DNA from: Mycobacterium sp. 3519A
Lineage (GTDB): Bacteria > Actinomycetota > Actinomycetes > Mycobacteriales > Mycobacteriaceae
Length of the DNA stretch: 64,000 nucleotides
NCBI RefSeq assembly: GCF_900240945.1
Contig: NZ_OESG01000014.1
Location: 802,923 to 866,922, forward strand
Reading direction: 5' to 3'
The position numbers and the translations under genes were made by a program. The notes beneath the pieces were generated by a model. It made no database searches, was not told the DNA's origin, and saw only the letters and a program-made list of their open reading frames with translations. Numbering within the stretch: the first letter of the stretch is position 1; every line of letters begins with the position of its first letter. Of this stretch, positions 1-7,720 are shown in pieces.

Positions 1-1180
1 GACCGGGATCTATCAGTACGTGTCGATGGCGTTGGCCAAGACCTACACCGCGGTGACCAAGCTGGTGTCGATCCCGATCATCGCGGAGGTGGTGATGTTC
101 TTCAACATCGCCGCGTTCGGGTTGGCGCTCGCGTGGCTGGTCACGGTGTGGGCCAGCGCGCGACTGGCGGGGCAGCGGCGGGTGTGGGACGCGGCGATGG
201 TGGCGGCGTCTCCGATCCTGATTTTCCAGGCGTTCACGAATTTCGACGCTCTCGCAACGGCTTTCGCGACCGGTGCACTGTTGGCGTGGGCGCGTAGGAA
301 GCCGTGGCTGGCCGGCGCGCTGATCGGACTGGGGGTGGCGGCCAAGCTGTACCCGCTGCTGTTGTTCGTGCCGATGGTGTTGCTGGCGTTGCGCACCGGG
401 CGGATGCGTGAGGTGGGTAAGGCGGCGGTCGCCACGGTGGTGACCTGGTTGGTGGTGAACCTGCCGATCATGGTGCTGTTCCCGCGGGGCTGGTCGGAGT
501 TCTTCCGGCTCAACACTCGTCGCGGCGACGACATGGATTCGCTCTACAACGTGGTGAAGTCGTTCACCGGTTTGGGCGGCTTCGATCAGAACCTGGGCTT
601 CTGGCAGCCGCCGACGATACTCAACACCGTCAGCGCGGCGCTGTTCGTAGCCTGTTGTGTGGCAATCGGTTACGTGGTGCTGACGGCCAAGCAACGACCG
701 CGCCTGGTGCAGGTCGCGTTCCTGGTGGTGGCGGCGTTCCTGCTGACGAACAAGGTGTGGAGCCCGCAGTTCTCGCTGTGGCTGGTGCCGCTGGCGGTGC
801 TGGCGCTGCCGCACCGGAGGATCCTGTTGGCGTGGATGACCATCGACGCTTTGGTGTGGATACCGCGGATGCTGTACCTCTACGGCGAGCAGAACCGCGG
901 GCTGCCAGAGCAGCCGTTCACCGTGACTGTGTTGTTGCGTGACATTGCGGTGATCGTGTTGTGTGCGTTGGTGATTCGGCAGATCTATCGGCCCGAGCTG
1001 GATCTGGTCCGGTGCCGAGGTGAGGTCGACGACCCGTCCGGCGGGGTGTTCGAACACGCCAACGACGATCCGCCGCGCTGGCTGCCCGATTGGCTGCGGC
1101 CGCAGGCGGACCGGATCAGCGTCATCCCCGCGCCTGAACCCGAGCCAGAACCGGATTTCGCGGGTCAACGGAGCACGTAG
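1..1180 (+). CDS. DUF2029/GT87 family membrane glycosyltransferase, 5' end cut by window
   Basis: The reading frame is open to the first base of the window, so the N-terminal part lies outside. What remains (about 390 residues) is a polytopic membrane protein with many hydrophobic segments and short charged loops. It ends in an acidic Pro/Glu-rich cytoplasmic-looking tail (repeated EP dipeptides). This matches the C-terminal part of the DUF2029/GT87 family, whose mycobacterial members are polyprenol-phosphate-mannose-dependent mannosyltransferases or relatives. Its position just before the rpsF block fits the Rv0051 orthologue of M. tuberculosis. The acceptor is not known from sequence. In M. 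tuberculosis Rv0052 and rpsF follow directly; here a phosphonate operon sits between. Confidence 0.75.
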   Translation, partial: TGIYQYVSMALAKTYTAVTKLVSIPIIAEVVMFFNIAAFGLALAWLVTVWASARLAGQRRVWDAAMVAASPILIFQAFTNFDALATAFATGALLAWARRKPWLAGALIGLGVAAKLYPLLLFVPMVLLALRTGRMREVGKAAVATVVTWLVVNLPIMVLFPRGWSEFFRLNTRRGDDMDSLYNVVKSFTGLGGFDQNLGFWQPPTILNTVSAALFVACCVAIGYVVLTAKQRPRLVQVAFLVVAAFLLTNKVWSPQFSLWLVPLAVLALPHRRILLAWMTIDALVWIPRMLYLYGEQNRGLPEQPFTVTVLLRDIAVIVLCALVIRQIYRPELDLVRCRGEVDDPSGGVFEHANDDPPRWLPDWLRPQADRISVIPAPEPEPEPDFAGQRST

Positions 1181-1362
1181 CGCGGTTGCCTCACAGCACC
1201 GGCTGATTGTGTTGGTGTACGGGCGGATTCGTGCGAAAGGGCGCCCCCAATGCACGCCCGGAGTTGGCCTACTGGTAACCCAACCGTCCCCTGGTCCGCA
1301 TCGAGTGCCACCACCATCGGCACGTCCGGTGGAATCACCGTCGGGCGGAGAGGAGATACCCG

Positions 1363-2325
1363 ATGTTCGCTGCTTCCCGACGGCCGGCCGGTACCGCCGG
1401 TATAGCCCTGCTGGCGGCGCTGCTGCTAGCGGCCTGCGGCCAGGGCGCCAGCGGCGCCGGTAGCACTTCATCCGGGGGTGGTCGCAACCCCGACCAACTC
1501 GTGATGGCGGCGGTGCCTGCCGAGAACGCGCAGAGTCTCCAGCAGGACTACAAGCCGGTCATCGCCATGTTGGAGAAGGCAATCGGCAAGAAGGTCACCT
1601 TCCAGAGCGCCACCAGCTACTCGGCCGTCATCGAGGCGCAGCGGTCAGGAAAGGTCGACATCGCCCAATACGGCGCGTTCTCTCTGATCACCGCACAGAA
1701 CAGCGGCGTGAAGACCACGCCGGTGGCGGCCCAGGTGCTGAAGAAGGGGGCAACGCCCGGCTACCAGTCCTACGGGATCACCCGACCCGACACCGGCATC
1801 AAGACGCTCGCCGATTACAAGGGCAAGAAGGTCTGCTTCGTCGACCCCGCCTCGACGTCTGGCTACCTCTACCCGTCCGCTGCGCTGCTGAAGGCGGGAA
1901 TAGACCCGACCAAAGACGTGACGCCCGTGATGGCTGGCGGCCACGACGCCTCCGTGCTCGCCGTACTCAGCGGTCAGTGCGACGCCGGCTTCGCCGAGGA
2001 CAGCATGATCGACACCACCCTGCCGGGCAAGGGACAGCTGAAACCTGGCCAGCTGGACGTGATCTGGAAGTCCGATGTGATCGCCGGTGCGCCAATTGCC
2101 CTCAGCGATGACCTGGCACCGGATCTGAAGGCCAAGATCGCCGACGCGTTCAGCACCAAGGCCAACATCGACTACCTGAACACCAACGGCTTCTGCACCC
2201 CGAACTGCACGACCGCCGACGACTCCGGCGACTGGGGCTGGGCGAAGGTCGACAACTCGTTCTACGACGGGGTGCGCAAGGTTTGCGACATCACCAAGGC
2301 CAAGCAGTGCAGCGGTCAGTCATGA
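1363..2325 (+). CDS. phnD: Phosphonate ABC transporter substrate-binding lipoprotein PhnD
   Basis: Extracytoplasmic receptor that captures phosphonate (or phosphite/phosphate ester) and delivers it to PhnC/PhnE. The 320-residue protein starts with a lipoprotein signal peptide ending in the lipobox LLAAC (Cys near residue 25). A PhnD/SsuA-type binding fold follows, with the family stretches for residues contacting the phosphonate group (SATSYSAVIEAQRSGKVDIA and STSGYLYPSA). A GAGAGGAG ribosome-binding site stands about 8 bases before the ATG. It is the first gene of the operon, and its stop overlaps the phnC start (ATGA). I saw no clear copy of the PhnF operator known from M. smegmatis in the 180 bases upstream. 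Confidence 0.9.
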   Translation: MFAASRRPAGTAGIALLAALLLAACGQGASGAGSTSSGGGRNPDQLVMAAVPAENAQSLQQDYKPVIAMLEKAIGKKVTFQSATSYSAVIEAQRSGKVDIAQYGAFSLITAQNSGVKTTPVAAQVLKKGATPGYQSYGITRPDTGIKTLADYKGKKVCFVDPASTSGYLYPSAALLKAGIDPTKDVTPVMAGGHDASVLAVLSGQCDAGFAEDSMIDTTLPGKGQLKPGQLDVIWKSDVIAGAPIALSDDLAPDLKAKIADAFSTKANIDYLNTNGFCTPNCTTADDSGDWGWAKVDNSFYDGVRKVCDITKAKQCSGQS

Positions 2326-3119
2326 CCGGCGACCCGAGCGGCGTGGCCATCCGATTCGAATCCGTCAGCAAGCAATTCGGTCCGGAAATCACGGCACTGC
2401 GGGATGTTTCGCTGACAGTCCAGCGGGGTGAGATCGTGGTGTTGCTCGGACTGTCGGGCTCGGGGAAATCCACGCTGCTGCGCCACGTGGACGGCCTGCA
2501 CCGGCCCACATCCGGCACGATCACCGTGCTCGGCACCGACGTCGGCAGAGCGGCGGGCGTTGAGCTGCGCCGGCTTCGTCGTCGAGTCGGCTTCGTGTTC
2601 CAGCAGTTTCATCTGGTCGGCAGCCTGAGCGTGCTCGAAAATGTCTGCTCCGGTGCGCTCGGCCGATTGCGTGGACCGAGGCTGGGATTGTTCAGCTATC
2701 CGAAGGCGTTGCGCCACCAGGCGCTGGCGCACCTGGACCGGGTGGGACTGCAGGACACGGCCTTTCAGCGGGCTGACACCCTGTCAGGCGGTCAGCAGCA
2801 GCGGGTCGCGGTGGCGCGGGCACTGATGCAGCAGCCCGAGATCCTGCTCGCCGACGAACCGGTCGCCTCGCTGGATCCGGAGTCGTCGGCGCAGGTGATG
2901 CGATTGATCCGAGAGATCAGCGCGGAACGGCGGTTGACCGTGCTGTGCAGTCTGCATCAGGTCAGCCTGGCGTTGAGCTGGGGCGACCGGGTGATCGGTG
3001 TGCGCGGCGGGAGGGCGGTGCTGGACACGCCGGTGGCCACCCTCGATCGTGAGGACGCGATGGCTTTGTACGCGAAGGTCGGTGCAGCGCCGATGCCGGC
3101 GGCGGCTGCAGTCGGTTGA
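2322..3119 (+). CDS. phnC: Phosphonate ABC transporter ATP-binding protein PhnC
   Basis: Cytoplasmic ATPase that powers phosphonate import with PhnD and PhnE. The 265-residue protein has a Walker A motif GLSGSGKST (about residue 41), a Q-loop in FVFQQFHL, the ABC signature LSGGQQQRVAVARAL and Walker B ILLADEP, with a switch histidine in CSLHQ. I chose the ATG at 2322 because it overlaps the phnD stop and gives the usual length; an in-frame start 39 bases upstream would only add phnD-encoded residues. The TTGA overlap with phnE suggests translational coupling. Confidence 0.92.
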   Translation: MTGDPSGVAIRFESVSKQFGPEITALRDVSLTVQRGEIVVLLGLSGSGKSTLLRHVDGLHRPTSGTITVLGTDVGRAAGVELRRLRRRVGFVFQQFHLVGSLSVLENVCSGALGRLRGPRLGLFSYPKALRHQALAHLDRVGLQDTAFQRADTLSGGQQQRVAVARALMQQPEILLADEPVASLDPESSAQVMRLIREISAERRLTVLCSLHQVSLALSWGDRVIGVRGGRAVLDTPVATLDREDAMALYAKVGAAPMPAAAAVG

Positions 3120-4753
3120 CGACCACTGCGCCCCCGCCAGCGCTGCCGAATTCGGCGACAGCCAGGCGGCCGGCCCGCACTGCCGCCTGGCTCGTGCTCG
3201 CGGCGCTGGCGGCGTTGGGCTGCTGGGCTGTCGCCGATCTGCGCATCAACGTCGCAACTTTCGTCGACAGCGCCTCCAACGCCGCGGGTTTCGCGGCCAG
3301 AATGTTCCCGCTCGACTTTCCGTCGCTGGGTGAACTGCTGGCGTGGTCGGGCGAGACCTTGTCGATCGTGGTGTCCGCCACGTTGCTGTCGGTGGTCATC
3401 AGCGTGCCGCTGGCGATCATGGCCGCCGCCAACACCGCACCCGGACGTGTGACGCGCTACGGCTCGCGAGCCCTGATCGTTGTGGTCCGGGCGGTCCCGG
3501 ATGTGGTGCTGGCCATCATCTTCTTCCGGATCTTCGGGCTCGGCTCGATGACCGGGGTCCTGGCGATGGGCCTGCATTCAGTCGGGATGGTCGGCAAGCT
3601 CTACGCGGACGCGATCGAACAGATCGAAGAAGGCCCCCGCACCGCGATCCGCGCCGCGGGCGCCACACCGACACAGGAACTGATCTCCGGGGTGCTCCCG
3701 CAGGTGCTGCCCGCATTCGTCGCGACCGCGCTGCACCGGTTCGACATCAACCTGCGGATCTCGGTGCTGCTCGGCTTCGTCGGCGTCGACGGCCTCGGCT
3801 ATCAGATTGCCTTGGCGTTCAAACAAGTCGACTACCGCAGAGGTATGGCGCTGGCTGTCGTCGTACTGGCCCTGTGTGTGGGTGTCGAACTGCTATCCGG
3901 CTCCATTCGGCGGGTACTGCTGCGCAACGGCGGCGAACTCCGCGGTGCCGGGGCGCCGATGCAGCGCGGCGAACAGATCAGTCCGCCGTGGGCGCTGCGC
4001 CGGCTGCGGCGGCTCTGCTATGCGGTGGTGACGGCGTTGGTGATCGCCGCATCGGCCTGGGGCGCCGAATTGAACCCGCTGCGATTCCTGAGGTCGCTGC
4101 ACGGAATCCCGCAAACAGCGGGGCTGTTCTGGCCGCCGCAGACCGGCGGAATCTTCACCACGCTGCTGGCCGATCTGTACCAGACGGTGGAGATTGCCTT
4201 GGGCGCCACCACGATCGGCGCAGTGTTGGCGTTGCCGCTCGGCGCGTTGGCGGCGCGCAACGTCGCACCGACGCCGCGCATCGCCCATGCGTTCCGGCTC
4301 CTGATCGTGGGTATCCGCGGTGTCCCCGAACTCATCCTTGCCGTGGTGTTCGTGGTGATAACCGGGCTTGGGGCCGTCGCAGGCACCTTGGCGCTGGCAG
4401 TCGGCGCGGTCGGGCTGCTCGGCAAGCTGGTCGCGGATTCGCTCGAGGAAGTGGATCCGGGCCCGGAGCAGGCCGTCCGCGCCACCGGGGCAGGACGCTG
4501 GCAGGTCTTCTTCACCGGAACGCTGCCACCGGCCGCGCCGGCCTTCGTCGGGCACGTGCTCTATCAACTCGACGTGAACATCCGGTCTGCGACGTTGCTG
4601 GGCATCGTGGGTGCAGGCGGGATCGGGTTCGATCTCCTCAGTGCAGCTCAGATCATCGAGTTCGGTTTGGTCACAACAATTTTGCTGATGGTATTCGTGA
4701 CCGTGCTGATCGTCGAAGGGTTGGCCGTGTGGCTGCGGCACGAGTTGCGATGA
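3116..4753 (+). CDS. phnE: Phosphonate ABC transporter permease PhnE, two permease units fused
   Basis: Inner-membrane channel of the phosphonate importer. At 545 residues it is about twice the usual PhnE length and contains two complete permease domains in tandem. The EAA-type coupling loops are visible in both halves: EEGPRTAIRAAGATPTQEL near residue 175 and DPGPEQAVRATGAGRWQVF near residue 455. The first half spans roughly residues 1-270 and the second 290-545, joined by a hydrophilic linker rich in Arg. The TTG start at 3116 overlaps the phnC stop. One polypeptide would supply what is normally a PhnE1/PhnE2 pair or a homodimer. Confidence 0.9.
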   Translation: MTTTAPPPALPNSATARRPARTAAWLVLAALAALGCWAVADLRINVATFVDSASNAAGFAARMFPLDFPSLGELLAWSGETLSIVVSATLLSVVISVPLAIMAAANTAPGRVTRYGSRALIVVVRAVPDVVLAIIFFRIFGLGSMTGVLAMGLHSVGMVGKLYADAIEQIEEGPRTAIRAAGATPTQELISGVLPQVLPAFVATALHRFDINLRISVLLGFVGVDGLGYQIALAFKQVDYRRGMALAVVVLALCVGVELLSGSIRRVLLRNGGELRGAGAPMQRGEQISPPWALRRLRRLCYAVVTALVIAASAWGAELNPLRFLRSLHGIPQTAGLFWPPQTGGIFTTLLADLYQTVEIALGATTIGAVLALPLGALAARNVAPTPRIAHAFRLLIVGIRGVPELILAVVFVVITGLGAVAGTLALAVGAVGLLGKLVADSLEEVDPGPEQAVRATGAGRWQVFFTGTLPPAAPAFVGHVLYQLDVNIRSATLLGIVGAGGIGFDLLSAAQIIEFGLVTTILLMVFVTVLIVEGLAVWLRHELR

Positions 4754-4849
4754 GGTCCGCGACAACTGTTCGAGATGTTCACTTTCGGAGGAATCGGCGT
4801 TGGCCGCAGTGAAGTCGTCCGGACAAGCTGTCAGAGCACCGTGGCTGGC

Positions 4850-5605
4850 ATGACGTCCACCAGATACCTTGACATCGCCGATCAGCTGGCCGGCGAACTG
4901 GCGTCGTGTGCGCCGGGCACCCGGGTCTGCAGCGAGCCGGAGGTCGCCAGCCGATTCGGTGTCGGACGGGCTGCGGCCCGTTCCGCACTGCAGGAGTTGG
5001 AGCGACGGCTCGTGGTGCGCCGGATCCAGGGCGCAGGCACGTTCGTCAACCGGCGTATCGACTATCTGATCTCTCGCACCAGGCCGGCGTCGTGGCACGC
5101 GACGGTTGCCGCCGCGGGCGCCGTGCCGCGATCGCAGACCAAGAACGTGGAGCGCACCGCGGTGCCCGCGGAAGACGCGGCACGCCTCGGGTGCCCGGCA
5201 GGCACCCCGGTCTACCGGGTCACCCGGCACTTCTTCATCGACGACCTGCTTGCCTCGGTGACCCAGGAACTGATTCCACTGGAGGCTGCCCCCGATCTCG
5301 ACATTGCGCTGCACAGCTACGAGTCGGTCGACATGGTGCTCCGGCAGCTGGGCGGCGTCGAACCGGTGCGCGCATGGTGCCGGGCCAGCCTCGACATTCC
5401 GCCGTCGGAAGTGTTGCGGGAGTTGGGCATCGAGGCCAGCGTGCCCGTGTGGCGAATCGACAGCCTCAGTCGCGATGCCGCGTCGGGCGAGGTGCTGCTG
5501 ACCAGCAGCGCGTGGACGCGTGCGGATGCGGTGCGGGTAGTGGTCGAGCTGGAAGACAACTCGGCGACCGGACAGAACCATGTCAAGGAAGACGGTGCGA
5601 AGTGA
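4850..5605 (+). CDS. phnF: GntR/HutC-family transcriptional regulator PhnF
   Basis: Regulator of the phosphonate genes. An N-terminal GntR winged helix (motif ASRFGVGRAAARSALQEL, then RRIQGAGTFV) is followed by a UTRA effector-binding domain. I place the start at the ATG at 4850, which puts the winged helix at the very N-terminus and gives 251 residues, as usual in the family. A further in-frame ATG at 4775 would add 25 residues with no family resemblance. The gene lies inside the operon between transporter and C-P lyase genes, and its stop overlaps the GTG of phnG. In M. smegmatis PhnF represses phnDCE; the same role is inferred here. Confidence 0.85.
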   Translation: MTSTRYLDIADQLAGELASCAPGTRVCSEPEVASRFGVGRAAARSALQELERRLVVRRIQGAGTFVNRRIDYLISRTRPASWHATVAAAGAVPRSQTKNVERTAVPAEDAARLGCPAGTPVYRVTRHFFIDDLLASVTQELIPLEAAPDLDIALHSYESVDMVLRQLGGVEPVRAWCRASLDIPPSEVLRELGIEASVPVWRIDSLSRDAASGEVLLTSSAWTRADAVRVVVELEDNSATGQNHVKEDGAK

Positions 5606-6024
5606 ATCGCTCGCAGCGGTGCGGGCTGTTGGCCGAGGCCGAGGTCGGTGAACTGCGTGAGCTGGCCGACGCGTGCCTGGCAGACGGCGCCGAGATCCGG
5701 GTGCTGGTCGCACCCGAGGTCGGTTGTGTGTCGACACAGATCCGCGAACCTGTTGCAGGCGAACGGTTTCTGATCGGTGACGTACTGGCCTGCCGAGCGG
5801 AGGTCGAACTCGCTGGGCACCGCGGCTGGGCGATGCGACTCGGCGACGACCGGGCGGCGGTGTTGGCCGCGGCGGTGCTGGACGCCGAGGCCGAGGCGGG
5901 GCGCCCGCAGGCAGGCGCGATCGACGAGCTGTGTCGTGAGGTGGCCCGCAGGCTGGCGCAGCGCCATGACCGCGAATGGGCCGAATTGGCGCCCACCATC
6001 GTCGAATTCGAGGAGCTGACGTGA
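5602..6024 (+). CDS. phnG: C-P lyase subunit PhnG
   Basis: Component of the PhnGHIJ core complex, which makes ribose 1-phosphonate 5-triphosphate from ATP (with PhnI, H and L) before radical cleavage of the C-P bond. The GTG at 5602 overlaps the phnF stop and gives a 140-residue protein with the PhnG pattern: a helical N-terminus, a central FLIGDVLACRAEVEL strand region, and GWAMRLGDDRAAVLAAAVLDA as the conserved block toward the C-terminus. Family length is about 150. No independent promoter is apparent. Confidence 0.85.
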   Translation: MNRSQRCGLLAEAEVGELRELADACLADGAEIRVLVAPEVGCVSTQIREPVAGERFLIGDVLACRAEVELAGHRGWAMRLGDDRAAVLAAAVLDAEAEAGRPQAGAIDELCREVARRLAQRHDREWAELAPTIVEFEELT

Positions 6025-6602
6025 CCGGAGTCTTCACCGCGGCGTTACACCCGACGGATACGCAGCAGGTGTTCCGTGCGGTGCTCGAGGCGCTGGCGCG
6101 ACCGGGTAGCGCGATGATGCTGCCGGACGATCCGCTGAGAACGCTGGCGCCCGCGGTGATACCGATCTTCGCGCTGGCCGACCTCGGCACCGGTGTGTGC
6201 GTGCTGGAGCACGCGGAGGACCGGTGGGGCGATGCGGTCACGACGGCGACGGGTGCCCCACTGTGGCCTGCGGAGCTGGCCAGGTTGGTCGCCGTGCTGC
6301 GTCCGGTGACCGAAGCCGACGTCAGAGATTTCGCCAGGGGCACCGCCGCGGATCCGAGCGCGGCCGCCCTGGTGTCGATTGCCGTGCCCGAGGTGCACGG
6401 CGGTCCGCGCCGCTGGCGGCTGTCAGGCCCGGGAATCGCAGGCGAGACGACGCTCTCGCCGGTGGGTCTGCCGCCCGGATTCGTCGCCGCCAGAGCCGAA
6501 GCGGTGGCCGGCTATCCGGCAGGCATAGATGTCCTGCTGATCACCCTCGACGGCCGCGTCGTCGGGTTACCACGCACCACCTCGATCACGGAGGAGAACT
6601 GA
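6021..6602 (+). CDS. phnH: C-P lyase subunit PhnH
   Basis: Subunit of the C-P lyase core; its fold resembles PLP-dependent transferases but it lacks PLP, and it supports PhnI chemistry. The GTG start at 6021 overlaps the phnG stop. The 193 residues match the family length (194 in E. coli). The N-terminal block QQVFRAVLEALARPG corresponds to the conserved PhnH opening, and the C-terminal part holds PGIAGETTLSPVGLPPGF and the YPAGIDVLLITLDGRVVGLP segment typical of the family. It ends one base into phnI. Confidence 0.85.
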   Translation: MTGVFTAALHPTDTQQVFRAVLEALARPGSAMMLPDDPLRTLAPAVIPIFALADLGTGVCVLEHAEDRWGDAVTTATGAPLWPAELARLVAVLRPVTEADVRDFARGTAADPSAAALVSIAVPEVHGGPRRWRLSGPGIAGETTLSPVGLPPGFVAARAEAVAGYPAGIDVLLITLDGRVVGLPRTTSITEEN

Positions 6603-7720
6603 TGGGTTACGCGGGAGCACGCGGAGGCATGCAAGCCATCCTGGCCGCCGAGGATCTGGTTCGCCGGGGCCGCGATCATGCGCCGGTGCCATGGGCGTCG
6701 ACGGAACAGATCACCGCCAGGTTCCGGTACGCGGTCGACCGCGTGATGGGTGAAGGCGCGCTGTACGACGAGGACACTGCGGCCGCGGCCTTGCGACAGG
6801 CGGAGGGTGATCCGCAGGAGGCTGCGCACCTGGTCCGCGCGCACCGCTCCACCTTGCCGCGGCTGGCGGTCAGCGAGCCTGCAGATCCCGACGAAATGGT
6901 GATCATGCGGCGCATCGTGTCGGCGTACCGCGACCCCGATGGACCTCAATTGCTGGGCCGTACAAGCGATTACACGCGTCGACTGCTTGACAAGCCGACA
7001 GCGTCCCCTGCTCCGGTCGAGGAGGCTGGAGCGGCCAAGACAACCAGCCAGCCGCGCACGCCAGAGCAATGCAGCCCACGCCGGTTCCTCGACCTGCTGC
7101 GCGAGATGGATCTGGCCGTCGACCATCGCGGCGGCGGCGACCCCGAACCGGTGGACATCTCCCGGGTACCCGCCCGGCCGCCCGCACCGCGCTCGGCCGT
7201 GCTCGCCGCGATGGCGCGCGCGGAAACCGGTGCGCTGGTGGCGTTGTGGTACCGGTCGATCCTCGGGCCGGACGGTGACATCCACGAGGTGACGCTCGGC
7301 GAGGTCCGGCACGGCCGCGTGCCGCTGCGGGTGAAGCATCCGCACACTGGGGACCCGGTGACGCTGGGGTCGTTCCGGGTCACCGAGGCCGAGGCGATCG
7401 AAGATCTCGACGGCGCCGACGAGGACCGCAGCCGCTTCGACGTCGGGTACGGGTTGTGCTTCGGCCACAACGAACGCAAAGCGATCGCAATGGCGGCGAT
7501 GGACATCGCCAACCGCCGGTTCGGCCGGTCGGGACCGCTGGAGCAGTTGCTGCTGCTCACCACGGACGGGCTGGATTCCGGCGGCTTCCTTGAGCATCTC
7601 AAGCTGCCGCACTACGTGACATTCCGCTCGATGGTGGAGCGCAAGAAGGCGTTGCAGGACGCGGAGCGCGCTGAGGTGGCCGTCGCAGTTCCGGAAACGA
7701 TTGGGGGACAACGCGCATGA
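6602..7720 (+). CDS. phnI: C-P lyase subunit PhnI
   Basis: PhnI is the nucleosidase subunit that, with PhnG, PhnH and PhnL, exchanges the adenine of ATP for phosphonate. The 372-residue protein begins MGYAGARGGMQAI, like other PhnI proteins. It carries DEMVIMRRIVSAYRDPDG and the C-terminal FDVGYGLCFGHNERKAIAMA block. The start at 6602 overlaps the phnH stop (TGATG). Compared with E. coli PhnI (354 residues) the extra length is a loop of low-complexity residues around 135-150. Its GTGA-type junction leads into the phnJ-phnK fusion. Confidence 0.88.
   Translation: MGYAGARGGMQAILAAEDLVRRGRDHAPVPWASTEQITARFRYAVDRVMGEGALYDEDTAAAALRQAEGDPQEAAHLVRAHRSTLPRLAVSEPADPDEMVIMRRIVSAYRDPDGPQLLGRTSDYTRRLLDKPTASPAPVEEAGAAKTTSQPRTPEQCSPRRFLDLLREMDLAVDHRGGGDPEPVDISRVPARPPAPRSAVLAAMARAETGALVALWYRSILGPDGDIHEVTLGEVRHGRVPLRVKHPHTGDPVTLGSFRVTEAEAIEDLDGADEDRSRFDVGYGLCFGHNERKAIAMAAMDIANRRFGRSGPLEQLLLLTTDGLDSGGFLEHLKLPHYVTFRSMVERKKALQDAERAEVAVAVPETIGGQRA

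Noticed and set aside
1181..1362. PhnF operator expected before phnD
   Set aside because: I looked for a TGGT-N4-ACCA-type site as known for M. smegmatis PhnF and found only poor matches here and before phnF.
3893..6343. Minus-strand open frame of 816 codons opposite phnE, phnF, phnG and phnH
   Set aside because: It is an antisense shadow of high-GC coding sequence with Arg/His/Gln-rich composition; four overlapping plus-strand genes explain the region.
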